Shown: positions 33,475 to 42,582, counted from the stretch's first letter. The stretch: 64,000 bases of DNA from Lachnospiraceae bacterium (GCA_900763175.1 CAAFJI010000200.1:3161-67160); one strand, 5' to 3'. A program made the numbers and translations. Notes: generated by a model from the sequence alone, not told the origin.

Positions 33475-34617
33475 TTATTCGGCCCCCTTTACACGTTTCG
33501 CAATAAGCTCGATGTGCTCGCTGTCTGCACTTCCTACCAGAGCCCCTTTGCCAACTGTTATATCATTGGCAACCAGAGCACGGATTACAACAGCTCCATC
33601 CTCGATAATTGCACCAGGCATAAGCACACTGTCAATTACTTTGGCACCGGGCCTTACTCTTGCGCCGGTAAAGATAACGGAATTGGTAACCTCTCCCTCA
33701 ATAACACAGCCCTGTGTTATGTAAGCGTTCTTAATCTTCGCATCCACACCGATATACTGTGGAAGGGCAGTTACATCCTCTGTATAGATCTTCCATGTCA
33801 GGTCACTAAGGTCAAGCTCATTATCCGGGCTGAGAAGATCCATGTTAGCTTCCCAGAGAGAGTCGATAGTTCCAACATCTTTCCAATAACCTTTGAAACG
33901 ATATGCGAAAAGTCTCTTGCCATCGTTAAGAAGTGTGGGAATGATGTCCTTACCAAAGTCATGGCTGGACTCCGGATTTTTCATATCAGCAAGAAGAAGC
34001 TTGCGAAGGAGCTTCCAGTTGAAAATATAAATACCCATAGAAGCAAGATTACTCTGCGGTACAGGCGGCTTCTCAACAAACTCTGTGATCTGGTCTGTCT
34101 CGCCATCTGTGTTCATGATACCGAAACGGCTTGCTTCTTTAAGCGGTACTTCGATAACTGCGATGGTAGCATCTGCCTGTCTTTCTTTGTGATAGGCGAG
34201 CATCTTATCGTAATTCATTTTATAAATGTGATCGCCTGAAAGAACAAGAAGATATTCAGGTGCGTACTGATCTATAAAATCAATGTTCTGGGAAATCGCG
34301 TCGGCTGTTCCGCGATATACGTCAAGTCCGGCATCTGCTTTCTCACGAGGTGGAAGAACGTAAACACCGCTGTCCTTGGAATCCAGTCCCCAGCGACCGC
34401 CTGCTGCAACATAGCTGTTCAGCTCTACTGATTCATATTGTGTCAGTACGCCGACAACATCAATGCCACTGTTAGCACAGTTACTGAGAGGGAAATCAAC
34501 GATGCGGTATTTTCCGCCATAGGAAACTGCCGGTTTAGCCACTTTGTTGGTAAGATCGTGAAGACGGCTGCCACGGCCGCCTGCCAGAATCATTGCTAAC
34601 ATACTGTTCTGTTTCAT
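33475..34617 (-). CDS. glgC: Glucose-1-phosphate adenylyltransferase, catalytic subunit
   Basis: The 380-residue enzyme makes ADP-glucose from glucose-1-phosphate and ATP, the committed step of glycogen synthesis. The catalytic N-terminus [14 protein letters not shown] is intact, followed by [19 protein letters not shown], the ADP-glucose site [10 protein letters not shown] and the [10 protein letters not shown] metal site. The C-terminal beta-helix begins near residue 290. Length is typical of GlgC. It is the first gene of glgC-glgD, with a promoter at 34650-34678. Confidence 0.95.
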   Translation of the reverse strand: MKQNSMLAMILAGGRGSRLHDLTNKVAKPAVSYGGKYRIVDFPLSNCANSGIDVVGVLTQYESVELNSYVAAGGRWGLDSKDSGVYVLPPREKADAGLDVYRGTADAISQNIDFIDQYAPEYLLVLSGDHIYKMNYDKMLAYHKERQADATIAVIEVPLKEASRFGIMNTDGETDQITEFVEKPPVPQSNLASMGIYIFNWKLLRKLLLADMKNPESSHDFGKDIIPTLLNDGKRLFAYRFKGYWKDVGTIDSLWEANMDLLSPDNELDLSDLTWKIYTEDVTALPQYIGVDAKIKNAYITQGCVIEGEVTNSVIFTGARVRPGAKVIDSVLMPGAIIEDGAVVIRALVANDITVGKGALVGSADSEHIELIAKRVKGAE

Positions 34618-34649
34618 GGTGAGCCCTCACTTTCATGTCTTTGAGATAT

Positions 34650-34678
34650 ATTATACAATCTTTTTGCTGAAAATTCAA
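34650..34678 (-). promoter_or_regulatory. Promoter of glgCD
   Basis: On the minus strand TTGAAT (4/6), 17 bp spacer and a perfect TATAAT, about 30 bp upstream of the glgC start. Confidence 0.7.
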
Positions 34679-34729
34679 TTTTTTTTGTGCAAAAAAACCG
34701 TAAAACCTAGATGAAATTTCACTAAATTT

Positions 34730-34960
34730 TTATTGGAAATTCTGTAAGCTTTTCACAGCTTCAATATCTTCTGCGGTTACTTTCAGATTGGAAGTAAAGG
34801 TCTTACCCTCCGGAGTGGTGATCTGAACTTCGATAACGGTTCCTTCAGAAATACCATTTTGCTGCACAGCAGCTATAAACTGGGGAAATTTGGGGTGTCG
34901 GTTGGTAAATGCGCTCCAGAGATTTTTCAGTTCCAGTAATTTCATTGGATTGATAGCCAT
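34730..34960 (-). CDS. Small conserved-type protein of unknown function
   Basis: This 76-residue protein has no signal peptide or membrane helix. The sequence (MAINPMKLLELKNLW, then HPKFPQFIAAVQ, then EGTVIEVQITTPEG) has the look of a small one-domain protein with an N-terminal helical half and a beta-rich half, similar to short hypothetical proteins common in Clostridia. No function is known to me. Support for a real gene is good: AGGAAGG ribosome site, consensus-like promoter and its own transcription unit upstream of glgC. Confidence 0.75.
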   Translation of the reverse strand: MAINPMKLLELKNLWSAFTNRHPKFPQFIAAVQQNGISEGTVIEVQITTPEGKTFTSNLKVTAEDIEAVKSLQNFQ

Positions 34961-34975
34961 TTTAATTTCCTTCCT

Positions 34976-35064
34976 ATTAGGAAGCGCATGATTCTTTAAC
35001 GATTTACGTTATAAAGTTGTTTCCTAATGGTTATTAGTATAGCAGAAAAAAAGCGGAGTGACAA
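34976..35064 (-). promoter_or_regulatory. Promoter and inverted-repeat leader of the 76-residue protein gene
   Basis: On the minus strand TTGTCA (5/6) and TATACT (5/6, with TGC) are 17 bp apart (35036-35064). The leader carries ATTAGGAA near its 5' end and TTCCTAAT just before the ribosome site, which can pair and would place AGGAAGG at the base of the stem. It may control translation. Confidence 0.55.
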
Positions 35065-35111
35065 TGAAAGATAGCAATATTCACATATTTTGCGAAAAAT
35101 TACAATAGACT

Positions 35112-35140
35112 TTGCACAAATCTTATGTTATTGGTATAAT
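35112..35140 (+). promoter_or_regulatory. Promoter of the LacI-sensor/GGDEF gene
   Basis: Perfect TATAAT (35135-35140) with a poor TTGCAC 17 bp upstream, about 58 bp before the start codon. It is divergent from the promoter at 35036-35064. Confidence 0.55.
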
Positions 35141-35197
35141 AAAGCAAAGATAATCGGAGAAGTAGACAAATTTGTAGAGGAATAGCGGAGCGGGGTT

Positions 35198-37231
35198 ATG
35201 GAAGATAAAAAGAGGTATAACTTTGGAGTCCTGATTGGAGGGGTACATACTTGTTTCCCGAAAGAGCATATTAAAGGAATTGCAGAAGCTGCCAAAGAGC
35301 TGGATGTAAACATCTGTTTCTTCCTAGGAACGCATGCCAAGGAATTTTTTGAAGATGTTTTGGGTGGAGATCAGGAAAATTCTTATGATTATCAGTTTAA
35401 TACCATACACGAATATAGCCTTATGGGAGGAATTGACGGACTGATCATCAATTATGGCAGCCTGGGTCTTCAGCTGAAGTATGAAAATGCAGAGGAATTT
35501 GCCAGAAAATACAACGGGATCCCCTCTGTTTTTCTTGCGGAAATCGTAGATGCACCAAACTGCCATTCCATGATTTGCGACAATAGCCGGGGAATAGAGC
35601 TTGCGGTGGAGCACCTGATCCAGGAGCATGGACTTTCCAGGATTTTGTTCGTGGCAGGACCAGAGCATAATACAGATGCCATGGAGCGGAAGGCTTCCTA
35701 TCTGAGAACAATGCGGAGAAACGGACTTCTGGTGGAAGGGAAGATGATAGCCCAGGGAGACTACTCAGAGTTCGTGGATCGACAGGTGGAACAGCTTTTG
35801 GATGACAACCCGGATGCACAGGCAATCGTATTTGCCAATGATGAGATGGCTTTTGTGGGATACCGTGTCTGTGCCAAAAGAGGCCTCCAGGTGGGAAAAG
35901 ACATTCTGATTACCGGGTTTGATGACTGCGAGCGGGCTTCCGGTATGGAGCCGCCTCTCACAACAGTGGTACAGGATGGAGAACTAATGGGAAAAATGGC
36001 AGTGTACGATCTGGTACACTGGCTGCAAGAAGAAAATCCGGGGAAAGAGAGTCTGCTGAAAAGAGTGCCGGTATCTCTTGTGACAAGAGAATCCTGCGGT
36101 TGTAAATCTGAAGCTTATCGGGAAAAGGAAACGCCGGAAAGCCTTGGAATGCAGGTGCACAAGCTGAACAAGATCATTTCCCGTATGAAACTGGAACTCA
36201 TGGGATTTCAGCGGAAATCCTGGTTTATCCCGGTTCTGGCAAGAGACCTAAACGAGTGTAAGGATGATGAGCAGGCCTTTCTTACGGAAATTATGAGAAA
36301 GATGAAGGAGCTTCATGTAAGAAATACGCACCTGTTTCTTTTGGACGAGCCCGTACCCTACGATGGGAAAGGAATATGGAGCTGTCCCTATAATCTTCGT
36401 CTTGCTGCAAGCTACCAGGATGGTGAGATACTTGCAAGACCGTCTTATGGCAGGCCGCTTGTTACCAGAGAAAATGGTATCTGCCGGCTCATAGAGGATG
36501 GCGGCCAGCATCAGTATATGCTTTTTCTGCTGTTTTCAGGTGAGACACAGTATGGGCTTCTTGCCTGTGAGATTGAAGAAGAGGAGTTCCCTTTTTTCTA
36601 CGTGATCAGTCTACAGATCGGTCTGTCTCTTCGGTATCTGGAAATCAGTAAAGCGGAGTCTGCGAGACGGAGAGAGATGTCCCGTGATATGGAGGCAATC
36701 CGTGAAAAGAACCGTGTCCTTGGAATTATTTCAGAATATGACGAGCTCACTGGGCTTTTGAATTTCCGAGGATTCATGGAGCACATCAAACGTATCTGTC
36801 AGACAGGAAACGGTCAGAAGGGTTACATGATTTACGGAGATCTGGATCATCTGAAGGAAATTAATGATACCTGGGGTCACCCGGAAGGAAACTTTGCCCT
36901 GCGCAGTGTGGCGTCAATTCTGAAGGGATGTCTGCGAAGCAACGATATTCTTGGCCGTGTGGGCGGGGATGAATTTATTATGATGCTGGAATGTGAGGAA
37001 GAGGATTTTGGAACAACCTTCCGGGAACGTGTGAAAATAGCTTGTGATCGTTTTAATGAGAAGTCAGGCAAGCCATTCCTGGTGGAAATCTCTCTTGGAA
37101 TTACAGAATTTTACCCCAACATTGCCACTGATATCCAGCAGGTAATCTCCCTTGCAGATAGACAGCTTTATGAAGCGAAGAAGAACAGGAGGAAATCTGT
37201 AAGCAGGAATGATTTTTCAAACACGCTCTAG
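35198..37231 (+). CDS. Diguanylate cyclase with LacI-type sugar-sensor domain
   Basis: This 677-residue cytoplasmic protein fuses a LacI/GalR-like periplasmic-binding fold (about residues 5-300: VLIGGVHTCFPKE, IVFANDEMAF, ITGFDDCERASGMEPPLTTV) to a middle region and a C-terminal GGDEF cyclase. There is no helix-turn-helix, so it does not bind DNA like LacI. The cyclase looks active: TGLLNFRGF, GDLDHLKEINDTWGH and GGDEF at 589-593. An RxxD inhibitory site (RSND, 580-583) lies five residues upstream, so product inhibition is expected. A small ligand probably tunes c-di-GMP synthesis. The last residues (RNDFSNTL) and the stop codon come from a repeat-element end. Confidence 0.9.
   Translation: MEDKKRYNFGVLIGGVHTCFPKEHIKGIAEAAKELDVNICFFLGTHAKEFFEDVLGGDQENSYDYQFNTIHEYSLMGGIDGLIINYGSLGLQLKYENAEEFARKYNGIPSVFLAEIVDAPNCHSMICDNSRGIELAVEHLIQEHGLSRILFVAGPEHNTDAMERKASYLRTMRRNGLLVEGKMIAQGDYSEFVDRQVEQLLDDNPDAQAIVFANDEMAFVGYRVCAKRGLQVGKDILITGFDDCERASGMEPPLTTVVQDGELMGKMAVYDLVHWLQEENPGKESLLKRVPVSLVTRESCGCKSEAYREKETPESLGMQVHKLNKIISRMKLELMGFQRKSWFIPVLARDLNECKDDEQAFLTEIMRKMKELHVRNTHLFLLDEPVPYDGKGIWSCPYNLRLAASYQDGEILARPSYGRPLVTRENGICRLIEDGGQHQYMLFLLFSGETQYGLLACEIEEEEFPFFYVISLQIGLSLRYLEISKAESARRREMSRDMEAIREKNRVLGIISEYDELTGLLNFRGFMEHIKRICQTGNGQKGYMIYGDLDHLKEINDTWGHPEGNFALRSVASILKGCLRSNDILGRVGGDEFIMMLECEEEDFGTTFRERVKIACDRFNEKSGKPFLVEISLGITEFYPNIATDIQQVISLADRQLYEAKKNRRKSVSRNDFSNTL
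37203..37230 (-). repeat. Terminal fragment of the palindromic repeat inside the GGDEF gene end
   Basis: The 28 bases GCAGGAATGATTTTTCAAACA...CTCTA match the left end of copy A read in reverse. They are in frame with the upstream gene and encode its last residues; the TAG stop at 37229-37231 overlaps the TA end. Confidence 0.8.
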
Positions 37232-37250
37232 TACAGCAAAAACCAAGTAA

Positions 37251-37292
37251 GTCCCCCACCCCAACTGTAGAAAACAATATGAGGCGGGGGAC
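37251..37292. terminator. Hairpin terminator between GGDEF gene and glycosyltransferases
   Basis: GTCCCCCACC pairs with GGCGGGGGAC (one wobble/mismatch) around a 22-base loop. T-rich stretches follow on both strands but are not clean runs. Confidence 0.6.
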
Positions 37293-37327
37293 AACTGCTT
37301 TTCTTTACTTTTTTGCAGAAAACTTAC

Positions 37328-38461
37328 TTATTTGGAGATGCGGGAAAACAATTTCTTTAACAGCCCCCGTTGCTTCGGTGCCTTAGCTTCCAGTGAGGGG
37401 GCTTTCTGTATTTTCTCACGGAAGTCAGCCAGATTCTTGCACTGAGGCATTATTTTTTTTGCCTGCTTTTTGAAACTGGCAGCATTGTTATAATTTTGTG
37501 CAAGGGTTTCAAATTCTGGCATAAAAGTGAGATAATCATAGTACCACTTGAAAGCAGGCGGGAATGCTTCAAGAGGCGTAATGTCCAGCTCTTTGGCAAA
37601 TGCTTCCGTCTGCGAGATAATTTCCTCCGAAATTTCCGGAATTTTTTTGTATTTACGATACCAGATGAAAATGTCAATTAACTCACGCTCCATTACAATG
37701 GCCAGCTCACGGCCCTGGATGTTGTATTTTTTGCATTGCTCCATGATGATCCTGTAGGATTCAAACTCGCAGTGGAAATTCCGTGCCCGGTTCCCCACGA
37801 GGGAGGCACCGTTGTTGATGCGGTAACGGACAAGGTGTTCTCTGGTAATCCAGATCTTATCCGCTGCGAAAACTGCCTCACTGTAGAAGGAACGGTCATT
37901 GACGCATACAAGATGATTAAACTGGAGCCCCTTTTCCAGAAGAAAGCTCCTCTTATAAATGGCATTCCAGGGAACCACACTGATATGGCTGAAAACCTCC
38001 GGCATCTGGGAGAAATTCAGCACACGGTCAAAGGCATCTTCCGAAACCTCCTCCAGGGAAAAAAGGGGAGTGGTGGAAATCTCGCCGGTATCGTTATCGA
38101 AGCAGCTGGAGCAGCCCTTGACAAGATCCGCATCTGCTGCACTGGCAATCTCATAATACTTCTCATATGCACTATCCTCCACAATGTCATCTGCATCCAG
38201 GAAATGCACATATTCTCCACGGGCTTCCTTCAGCCCTCTGTTCCTGCAGGCTCCAGCGAAACAGGTCTTTTCATTTTGAAGAAGAAGGATACGGGAATCC
38301 TTCTGCTGATATTTTTTTATAAGAGAGACGGAAGAGTCTGTGGAAGCGTCATCCACACAGATTACTTCCAGGTCTTGTATGCTTTGGTTCAGTACACTGT
38401 CCAGGGTTGCGTGAATGTATTTCTCTGCATTGTGGACAGGAATGATTACACTTAATTTCAT
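37328..38461 (-). CDS. Glycosyltransferase family 2
   Basis: This 377-residue protein starts with a GT-A fold: LSVIIPVHNAEKYI (nucleotide-sugar binding), VDDASTDSS and the DxD-type metal motif FLDADD (about residues 85-95). The C-terminal 150 residues are helical and end in a basic tail. It probably builds a cell-surface polysaccharide or teichoic acid. The frame opens 7 codons upstream with TTG at 38482, but AGGACA precedes ATG 38461, where similarity begins. It lies 25 bp downstream of a larger glycosyltransferase gene on the same strand, so they form an operon. Confidence 0.88.
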   Translation of the reverse strand: MKLSVIIPVHNAEKYIHATLDSVLNQSIQDLEVICVDDASTDSSVSLIKKYQQKDSRILLLQNEKTCFAGACRNRGLKEARGEYVHFLDADDIVEDSAYEKYYEIASAADADLVKGCSSCFDNDTGEISTTPLFSLEEVSEDAFDRVLNFSQMPEVFSHISVVPWNAIYKRSFLLEKGLQFNHLVCVNDRSFYSEAVFAADKIWITREHLVRYRINNGASLVGNRARNFHCEFESYRIIMEQCKKYNIQGRELAIVMERELIDIFIWYRKYKKIPEISEEIISQTEAFAKELDITPLEAFPPAFKWYYDYLTFMPEFETLAQNYNNAASFKKQAKKIMPQCKNLADFREKIQKAPSLEAKAPKQRGLLKKLFSRISK

Positions 38462-38485
38462 ATGGTCGGTGTCCTTTTTCAATAT

Positions 38486-41400
38486 TTACAGTGTTTCCTT
38501 ATTCTTATGCCCTCCAGAGCTCTGCGCAAATTTCATCCCCGCCAGCTCCTCCGGAAGCTCTAGGCTTCCTACATCCTTTAGAAGTTTGCAAAGAAAAGCA
38601 ATCTGATGCCGGTAAGGCCGTGAGGTGCTGTAGCGTTTGGGATTAAAGGTATCAAAGCTATAGGATGCCACAGGCGCCGCTCCAAGAAGGGTGGCAACGG
38701 TCTTAATGCTGTCTGTAGAAGTAATCACAACCTCATCAAAAGTAGCATTTCCAAGGCATTTCTCACATTCCTTTTTCCCAAGAGCCAGTATCCTTGGCAG
38801 CGGATAAAGAGAAGTAAGGCCAATCCTGCTGGTCAGGGCGCTGATAAATTTCCATTGGCGTCCTTTCTCCGGATCTGGTTTCAAAGGCAGGAAAGAACAC
38901 TGTGGCGCCAGAGATGCAAGGTACTTAGATGCATCCGTATTGCGAAAATCGTTAAACGCCAGCCAGAATTCCTTGTCTGGTGCCTGAGTGGCAAGAGCAT
39001 TAAAATCCCGGACAAGGCTCTGGGAAAGCTTCCGCCCTGTGAAAAACAGGACACGGGGACGGTGCGGCTCTATCTGAGAAGCCTGTGCAGCATCAACACT
39101 ATTTATGCTGATATTTTCCGGGGATTTGTGGAAACGTACTTCTGTATCTGCCTTGTCAAAAGCTTTGTCCTCGGAAAGTCTTTCTGAACAGTGCATTTCT
39201 GGAAGAGGCCTGCCATTTAAAAGGGACTCCATCACTTTTTCCAGAGGATAGGAAAGCTCAGCGGGAAATTGCTCTTTAGAGACGGTGCTCTCAGGGGCAG
39301 CAGACGCTGAAACACGGTCTTCCGCTGAAAAGATGTTTCCGGAAAAGGCTTTTTCAGATGTTTCTGGTGCGCCGGCTGTCATTTCTGCCAGAGCTCTCAG
39401 GCAGCGTGCCAGCTCCGGCACATTATGAAATTCCGGATATTCCGGGAAAAATCCATCTTTATGGTCTGCTGACAGAGCAGAAGCTTCCTGATTCGTTTCG
39501 CCAAGACGGAAGGTACCGCACAGGAGGCGGAGAATCCTGGTGCCGTCTGGAAAGCTGGCATACAAGCCCCGGTGATAATCGGAAAGAAAGATATCACAGG
39601 CAGCAGCGAAATCCACAGTATCGAAATCACGGGGCATTTCCTGAATATGTTCAAATTCAGAAAAATCAACCTCCTGCTCGTTTTCAAGGTGAAGATACAG
39701 CTTCTGACTGTCATCCAGCTCCTGGTCCAGAAGATAAAGCGCTGCCATAAAATCACGGAAGGTCTGAAAGGTATCTGCAATATACGTTCCCGGAAGAAGC
39801 GGCGCATAAAGAATCGTCTGCTTCCCATCCATCTGAAGGTTTCGGCGGATCCTGTCACGGTGGAAGCAATCCGGATGTATTTCAAAAGAGCCTTCAGTTC
39901 CCAGAACATAAGGGGTAGGGCAAATTGCCAAGGTCATGCAGGAACGCATATAAATGTCACGATTCTGCTCATTATTAAAATACAGACAGTCTGCCAGGAA
40001 CATACTGTGCTGCCACAAACCGATGTCAGCAGTGGAGGCAGGTGTATTCAGAATCGTTTCCGGATACAGGGTACGGCCACAGTACAGAAGGAAAAACTGT
40101 CCCACCTCTTTCTGAAAATAGTAGGGAAGGGGCCCATCTGTAACAAGATAGCCAGATAATGCCAGGGCTTTTCCATACTCCTCCGAACCAGGCTGTATCA
40201 GGGCAATATTTTTCCCTGAATAACCATCTACTGAGAGATAACGGTTCAAAAGTGCCAGCAAAAGAGGGTGCTTCTCTTCCACGAGAGAAATGACAATACG
40301 GTGCTCTCCGAAATTCTGCAAAAGGTAGATGAGCAGATTCAGCAGCCAGGAGGAGATTCCGTTTCCGTTCTGGGATTCCAGGAAAATCTGCTCCGGGTCC
40401 GGTGCCAGGCTGCCGGTATAGGCAAATTTATAAAATTGAGCCGCTGTTTTTTCCCGACCGATCATTTCCGCAGGACAGTAGATGAGATCCTTCTCATGGG
40501 CTGTCTTGTATTCTTTGATCCAGTTTTTTTGCTGCTGGGGAGACATTCCGTCACAGGCATTCAGAAAACCGATCATTTCCTCACGATTCCCATAGAGGTA
40601 CATCATACGTGCAATATGAGGAGGCAGGGAATAACGGACATAGTGATTCTCTTCCCATTCTGGGATGTTGGTTTCCATATAATCAAACAGCTCGTTAACC
40701 AGACGAAGCTTCAGGGCCTTTTTCCCGGTTTCATAGTTGGTGAGCAGCTTCCAGAATCTGTAAAAAAAGTGGCGGACTGCGATGAAGTCGATCTCTGTCA
40801 GATAACGGTCCAGGAAGCCTAACTTTTCCATCTCTTTCTTCAGGAAAATGATGGCATCCTTGATGTGAAGGGTGGCTTCGGTCAGCTTGCTGAGAAAACC
40901 TACATTTTTACGATAATTATAGAAGCATTCGTCGATATAGCCGATGGATCTGGCCTTTGCAGCCAGAAGGTAGGCCACTGGAAGATCCTCGAAGCGGATG
41001 CCTTCTGGAAAATGGAGTCCCTCAAACAAATTCCGGTGGATAAATTTGATCCAGGGATAAGGGGAAACTGCGGGAAGCTCATAAGGCTTCTGCGCAACAG
41101 TGAAGTTCTGGTTGTAACAGCTGTTTATGTATTCCTTGCGCTGACCTGTGGCTTCGTCTACGTTATAATAACGGAAAAGCACCAGGTCGTTGTGGTCGGT
41201 GGTGGCTTTTTCGTAAAGGAGGCGACAGGCATCCGGTTCCACATAATCATCACTGTCCACAAACCACACATACTCTCCCCGGGACTTGAAAAAGCCGTAA
41301 TTCCGGGCATGGCTGACTCCATGATTCTCCGTAGAATATACGAAAACCTTCTGAGGATAGCGCTGCTGATAAGCCTCCAGAATCTGCAGGCTTCCATCTG

Positions 41401-41530
41401 TGCTGCCGTCGTTTACGGCAACGATCTCTATTTCATCCAGCGTCTGGGAAATCAGGCTGTCCAGACAGGGGGAAAGATATTTTTCAACATTATAAACCGG
41501 TATGATGATGCTTACCTTAAAAAAATCCAT
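38486..41530 (-). CDS. Two-domain glycosyltransferase (GT2 plus TagF-like domain)
   Basis: This 1,014-residue protein begins with a GT2 domain (residues 1-about 230: VSIIIPVYNVEKYL, VNDGSTDGS, WFVDSDDYVE). The middle has features of CDP-glycerol glycerophosphotransferases (ILYAPLLPGTYIADTF about 560-575; CDIFLSDYHRGLYASFPDG about 640-660), as in TagF and related teichoic-acid polymerases. The last 200 residues (LFFTGRKLSQSLVRDF, then FDEVVITSTDS) are a separate region I do not recognise. It probably links sugars or polyol-phosphates in a surface polymer. The start follows AGAGGAGATT. It is the first gene of a two-gene minus-strand operon. Confidence 0.8.
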   Translation of the reverse strand: MDFFKVSIIIPVYNVEKYLSPCLDSLISQTLDEIEIVAVNDGSTDGSLQILEAYQQRYPQKVFVYSTENHGVSHARNYGFFKSRGEYVWFVDSDDYVEPDACRLLYEKATTDHNDLVLFRYYNVDEATGQRKEYINSCYNQNFTVAQKPYELPAVSPYPWIKFIHRNLFEGLHFPEGIRFEDLPVAYLLAAKARSIGYIDECFYNYRKNVGFLSKLTEATLHIKDAIIFLKKEMEKLGFLDRYLTEIDFIAVRHFFYRFWKLLTNYETGKKALKLRLVNELFDYMETNIPEWEENHYVRYSLPPHIARMMYLYGNREEMIGFLNACDGMSPQQQKNWIKEYKTAHEKDLIYCPAEMIGREKTAAQFYKFAYTGSLAPDPEQIFLESQNGNGISSWLLNLLIYLLQNFGEHRIVISLVEEKHPLLLALLNRYLSVDGYSGKNIALIQPGSEEYGKALALSGYLVTDGPLPYYFQKEVGQFFLLYCGRTLYPETILNTPASTADIGLWQHSMFLADCLYFNNEQNRDIYMRSCMTLAICPTPYVLGTEGSFEIHPDCFHRDRIRRNLQMDGKQTILYAPLLPGTYIADTFQTFRDFMAALYLLDQELDDSQKLYLHLENEQEVDFSEFEHIQEMPRDFDTVDFAAACDIFLSDYHRGLYASFPDGTRILRLLCGTFRLGETNQEASALSADHKDGFFPEYPEFHNVPELARCLRALAEMTAGAPETSEKAFSGNIFSAEDRVSASAAPESTVSKEQFPAELSYPLEKVMESLLNGRPLPEMHCSERLSEDKAFDKADTEVRFHKSPENISINSVDAAQASQIEPHRPRVLFFTGRKLSQSLVRDFNALATQAPDKEFWLAFNDFRNTDASKYLASLAPQCSFLPLKPDPEKGRQWKFISALTSRIGLTSLYPLPRILALGKKECEKCLGNATFDEVVITSTDSIKTVATLLGAAPVASYSFDTFNPKRYSTSRPYRHQIAFLCKLLKDVGSLELPEELAGMKFAQSSGGHKNKETL

Positions 41531-41578
41531 CCAATCTCCTCTTTTTGACTACAAGAAACACACGAATTTTGTAACAAT

Positions 41579-41607
41579 ATAGTACCAGTTTGGCAGGGGG
41601 ATTTCAA
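41579..41607 (-). promoter_or_regulatory. Possible promoter of the glycosyltransferase operon
   Basis: On the minus strand TTGAAA (5/6) and TACTAT (4/6) are 17 bp apart, about 50 bp before the start codon. Confidence 0.4.
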
Positions 41608-41760
41608 GGGGGATGGTGTCACTGAAATGAAAGTTTAGAGTATCTTTAGCAATTACTCACGTATTGGTCACATTTATGAAGTACGATAAACAAAATCGGG
41701 CTTAAAGAGAAGGATGCTTTTGGCCCATCGGGTAATGTAAAGGGAGGAAACAAGATAACT

Positions 41761-42363
41761 ATGACAGATAAGGAATACTATAGCCTGATTCAGCCTTATG
41801 AGGATGCGATGAAGCTTTTGCTTACCAGACTGGAGGTGCTGAATCATTCTATTTATCAGACACCAACGGGAAATCCCATTCACAATGTGCAGTTCAGGAT
41901 TAAGAAAAAGGATAGTATTGAAGAGAAGCTGAAGCTTCGTGGCTTTGAGCCTACCATAGATAATGCCAAAGACCAGCTGCAGGATATTGCCGGAATCCGT
42001 ATCATTTGCTACTTTGTGGGAGATGTGAACAATCTGGTGAGTATGCTGAAAAAGCAGCCGGATCTTATTTTTATCCGGGAGCGCAACTACATCGAAAATC
42101 CAAAACCTAACGGCTACCGCAGTCACCACCTGATCCTGGGTGTCAACGTATGCTGCCGGGATGCCAGCGAATACTATCCTGTAGAAATTCAGCTCCGCAC
42201 CATTTCCATGGACTTCTGGGCTGCAATGGAACACCGTGTCTCCTATAAAAAGAACTACGACAACAAAGAAGAACGAGTAGCCGAACTCCTCCGCTACTCC
42301 AACACACTGGAACAAATGGAAAAAGAATTTGAAAAATACAATGACCATCCTATTGAGATGTGA
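41761..42363 (+). CDS. Small alarmone synthetase (RelQ/YjbM-like GTP pyrophosphokinase)
   Basis: The 200-residue protein has only the RelA/SpoT synthetase domain, which makes (p)ppGpp from ATP and GTP/GDP in response to stress. Motifs include EEKLKLRGFEPT, LQDIAGIRIICYF, ENPKPNGYRSHHLI and the conserved VEIQLRTISMDFWAAMEH. There is no hydrolase, TGS or ACT domain, and length fits the RelQ class (about 210). The start follows GGGAGGAAAC. It is a single gene between a divergent glycosyltransferase operon and the T4P locus and ends in its own terminator. Confidence 0.93.
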   Translation: MTDKEYYSLIQPYEDAMKLLLTRLEVLNHSIYQTPTGNPIHNVQFRIKKKDSIEEKLKLRGFEPTIDNAKDQLQDIAGIRIICYFVGDVNNLVSMLKKQPDLIFIRERNYIENPKPNGYRSHHLILGVNVCCRDASEYYPVEIQLRTISMDFWAAMEHRVSYKKNYDNKEERVAELLRYSNTLEQMEKEFEKYNDHPIEM

Positions 42364-42395
42364 GAAAAATAGAACATAAGTAAGAAATAACTAAC

Positions 42396-42431
42396 GTGCC
42401 GGGTACAGAGGGGTGTATTCTGGCACTTTTT
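42396..42431 (+). terminator. Rho-independent terminator after the alarmone synthetase
   Basis: GTGCC(GGGTAC) pairs with (GTATTC)TGGCAC, followed by five T's. The pairing is strongest at the base of the stem. Confidence 0.75.
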
Positions 42432-42445
42432 CGTTATCAAAATAG

Positions 42446-42475
42446 TTGCGGAGGAAGAGGTCTATGTTTTATAAT
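42446..42475 (+). promoter_or_regulatory. Likely promoter of the T4P operon
   Basis: TTGCGG (weak -35) and a perfect TATAAT are separated by 18 bp, about 107 bp before the start at 42583. A perfect 7-bp hairpin GGCAGAT/ATCTGCC (42527-42547) lies in the leader. A TTGACT at 42484 has no good -10 partner. Confidence 0.5.
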
Positions 42476-42582
42476 GAAGGATATTGACTTCTGACCTTTT
42501 TGGGCTGAAAAGTGATATTTGAAGACGGCAGATTCTATATATCTGCCAATTAAGGATAAAATAGGGATAATGAGGTAAATTT

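Noticed and set aside
42440..42582. A c-di-GMP riboswitch in the leader of the pilus operon
   Set aside because: No GEMM-type core was recognised. Only a simple 7-bp hairpin is present, so proposed c-di-GMP control rests on PilB and not on RNA.
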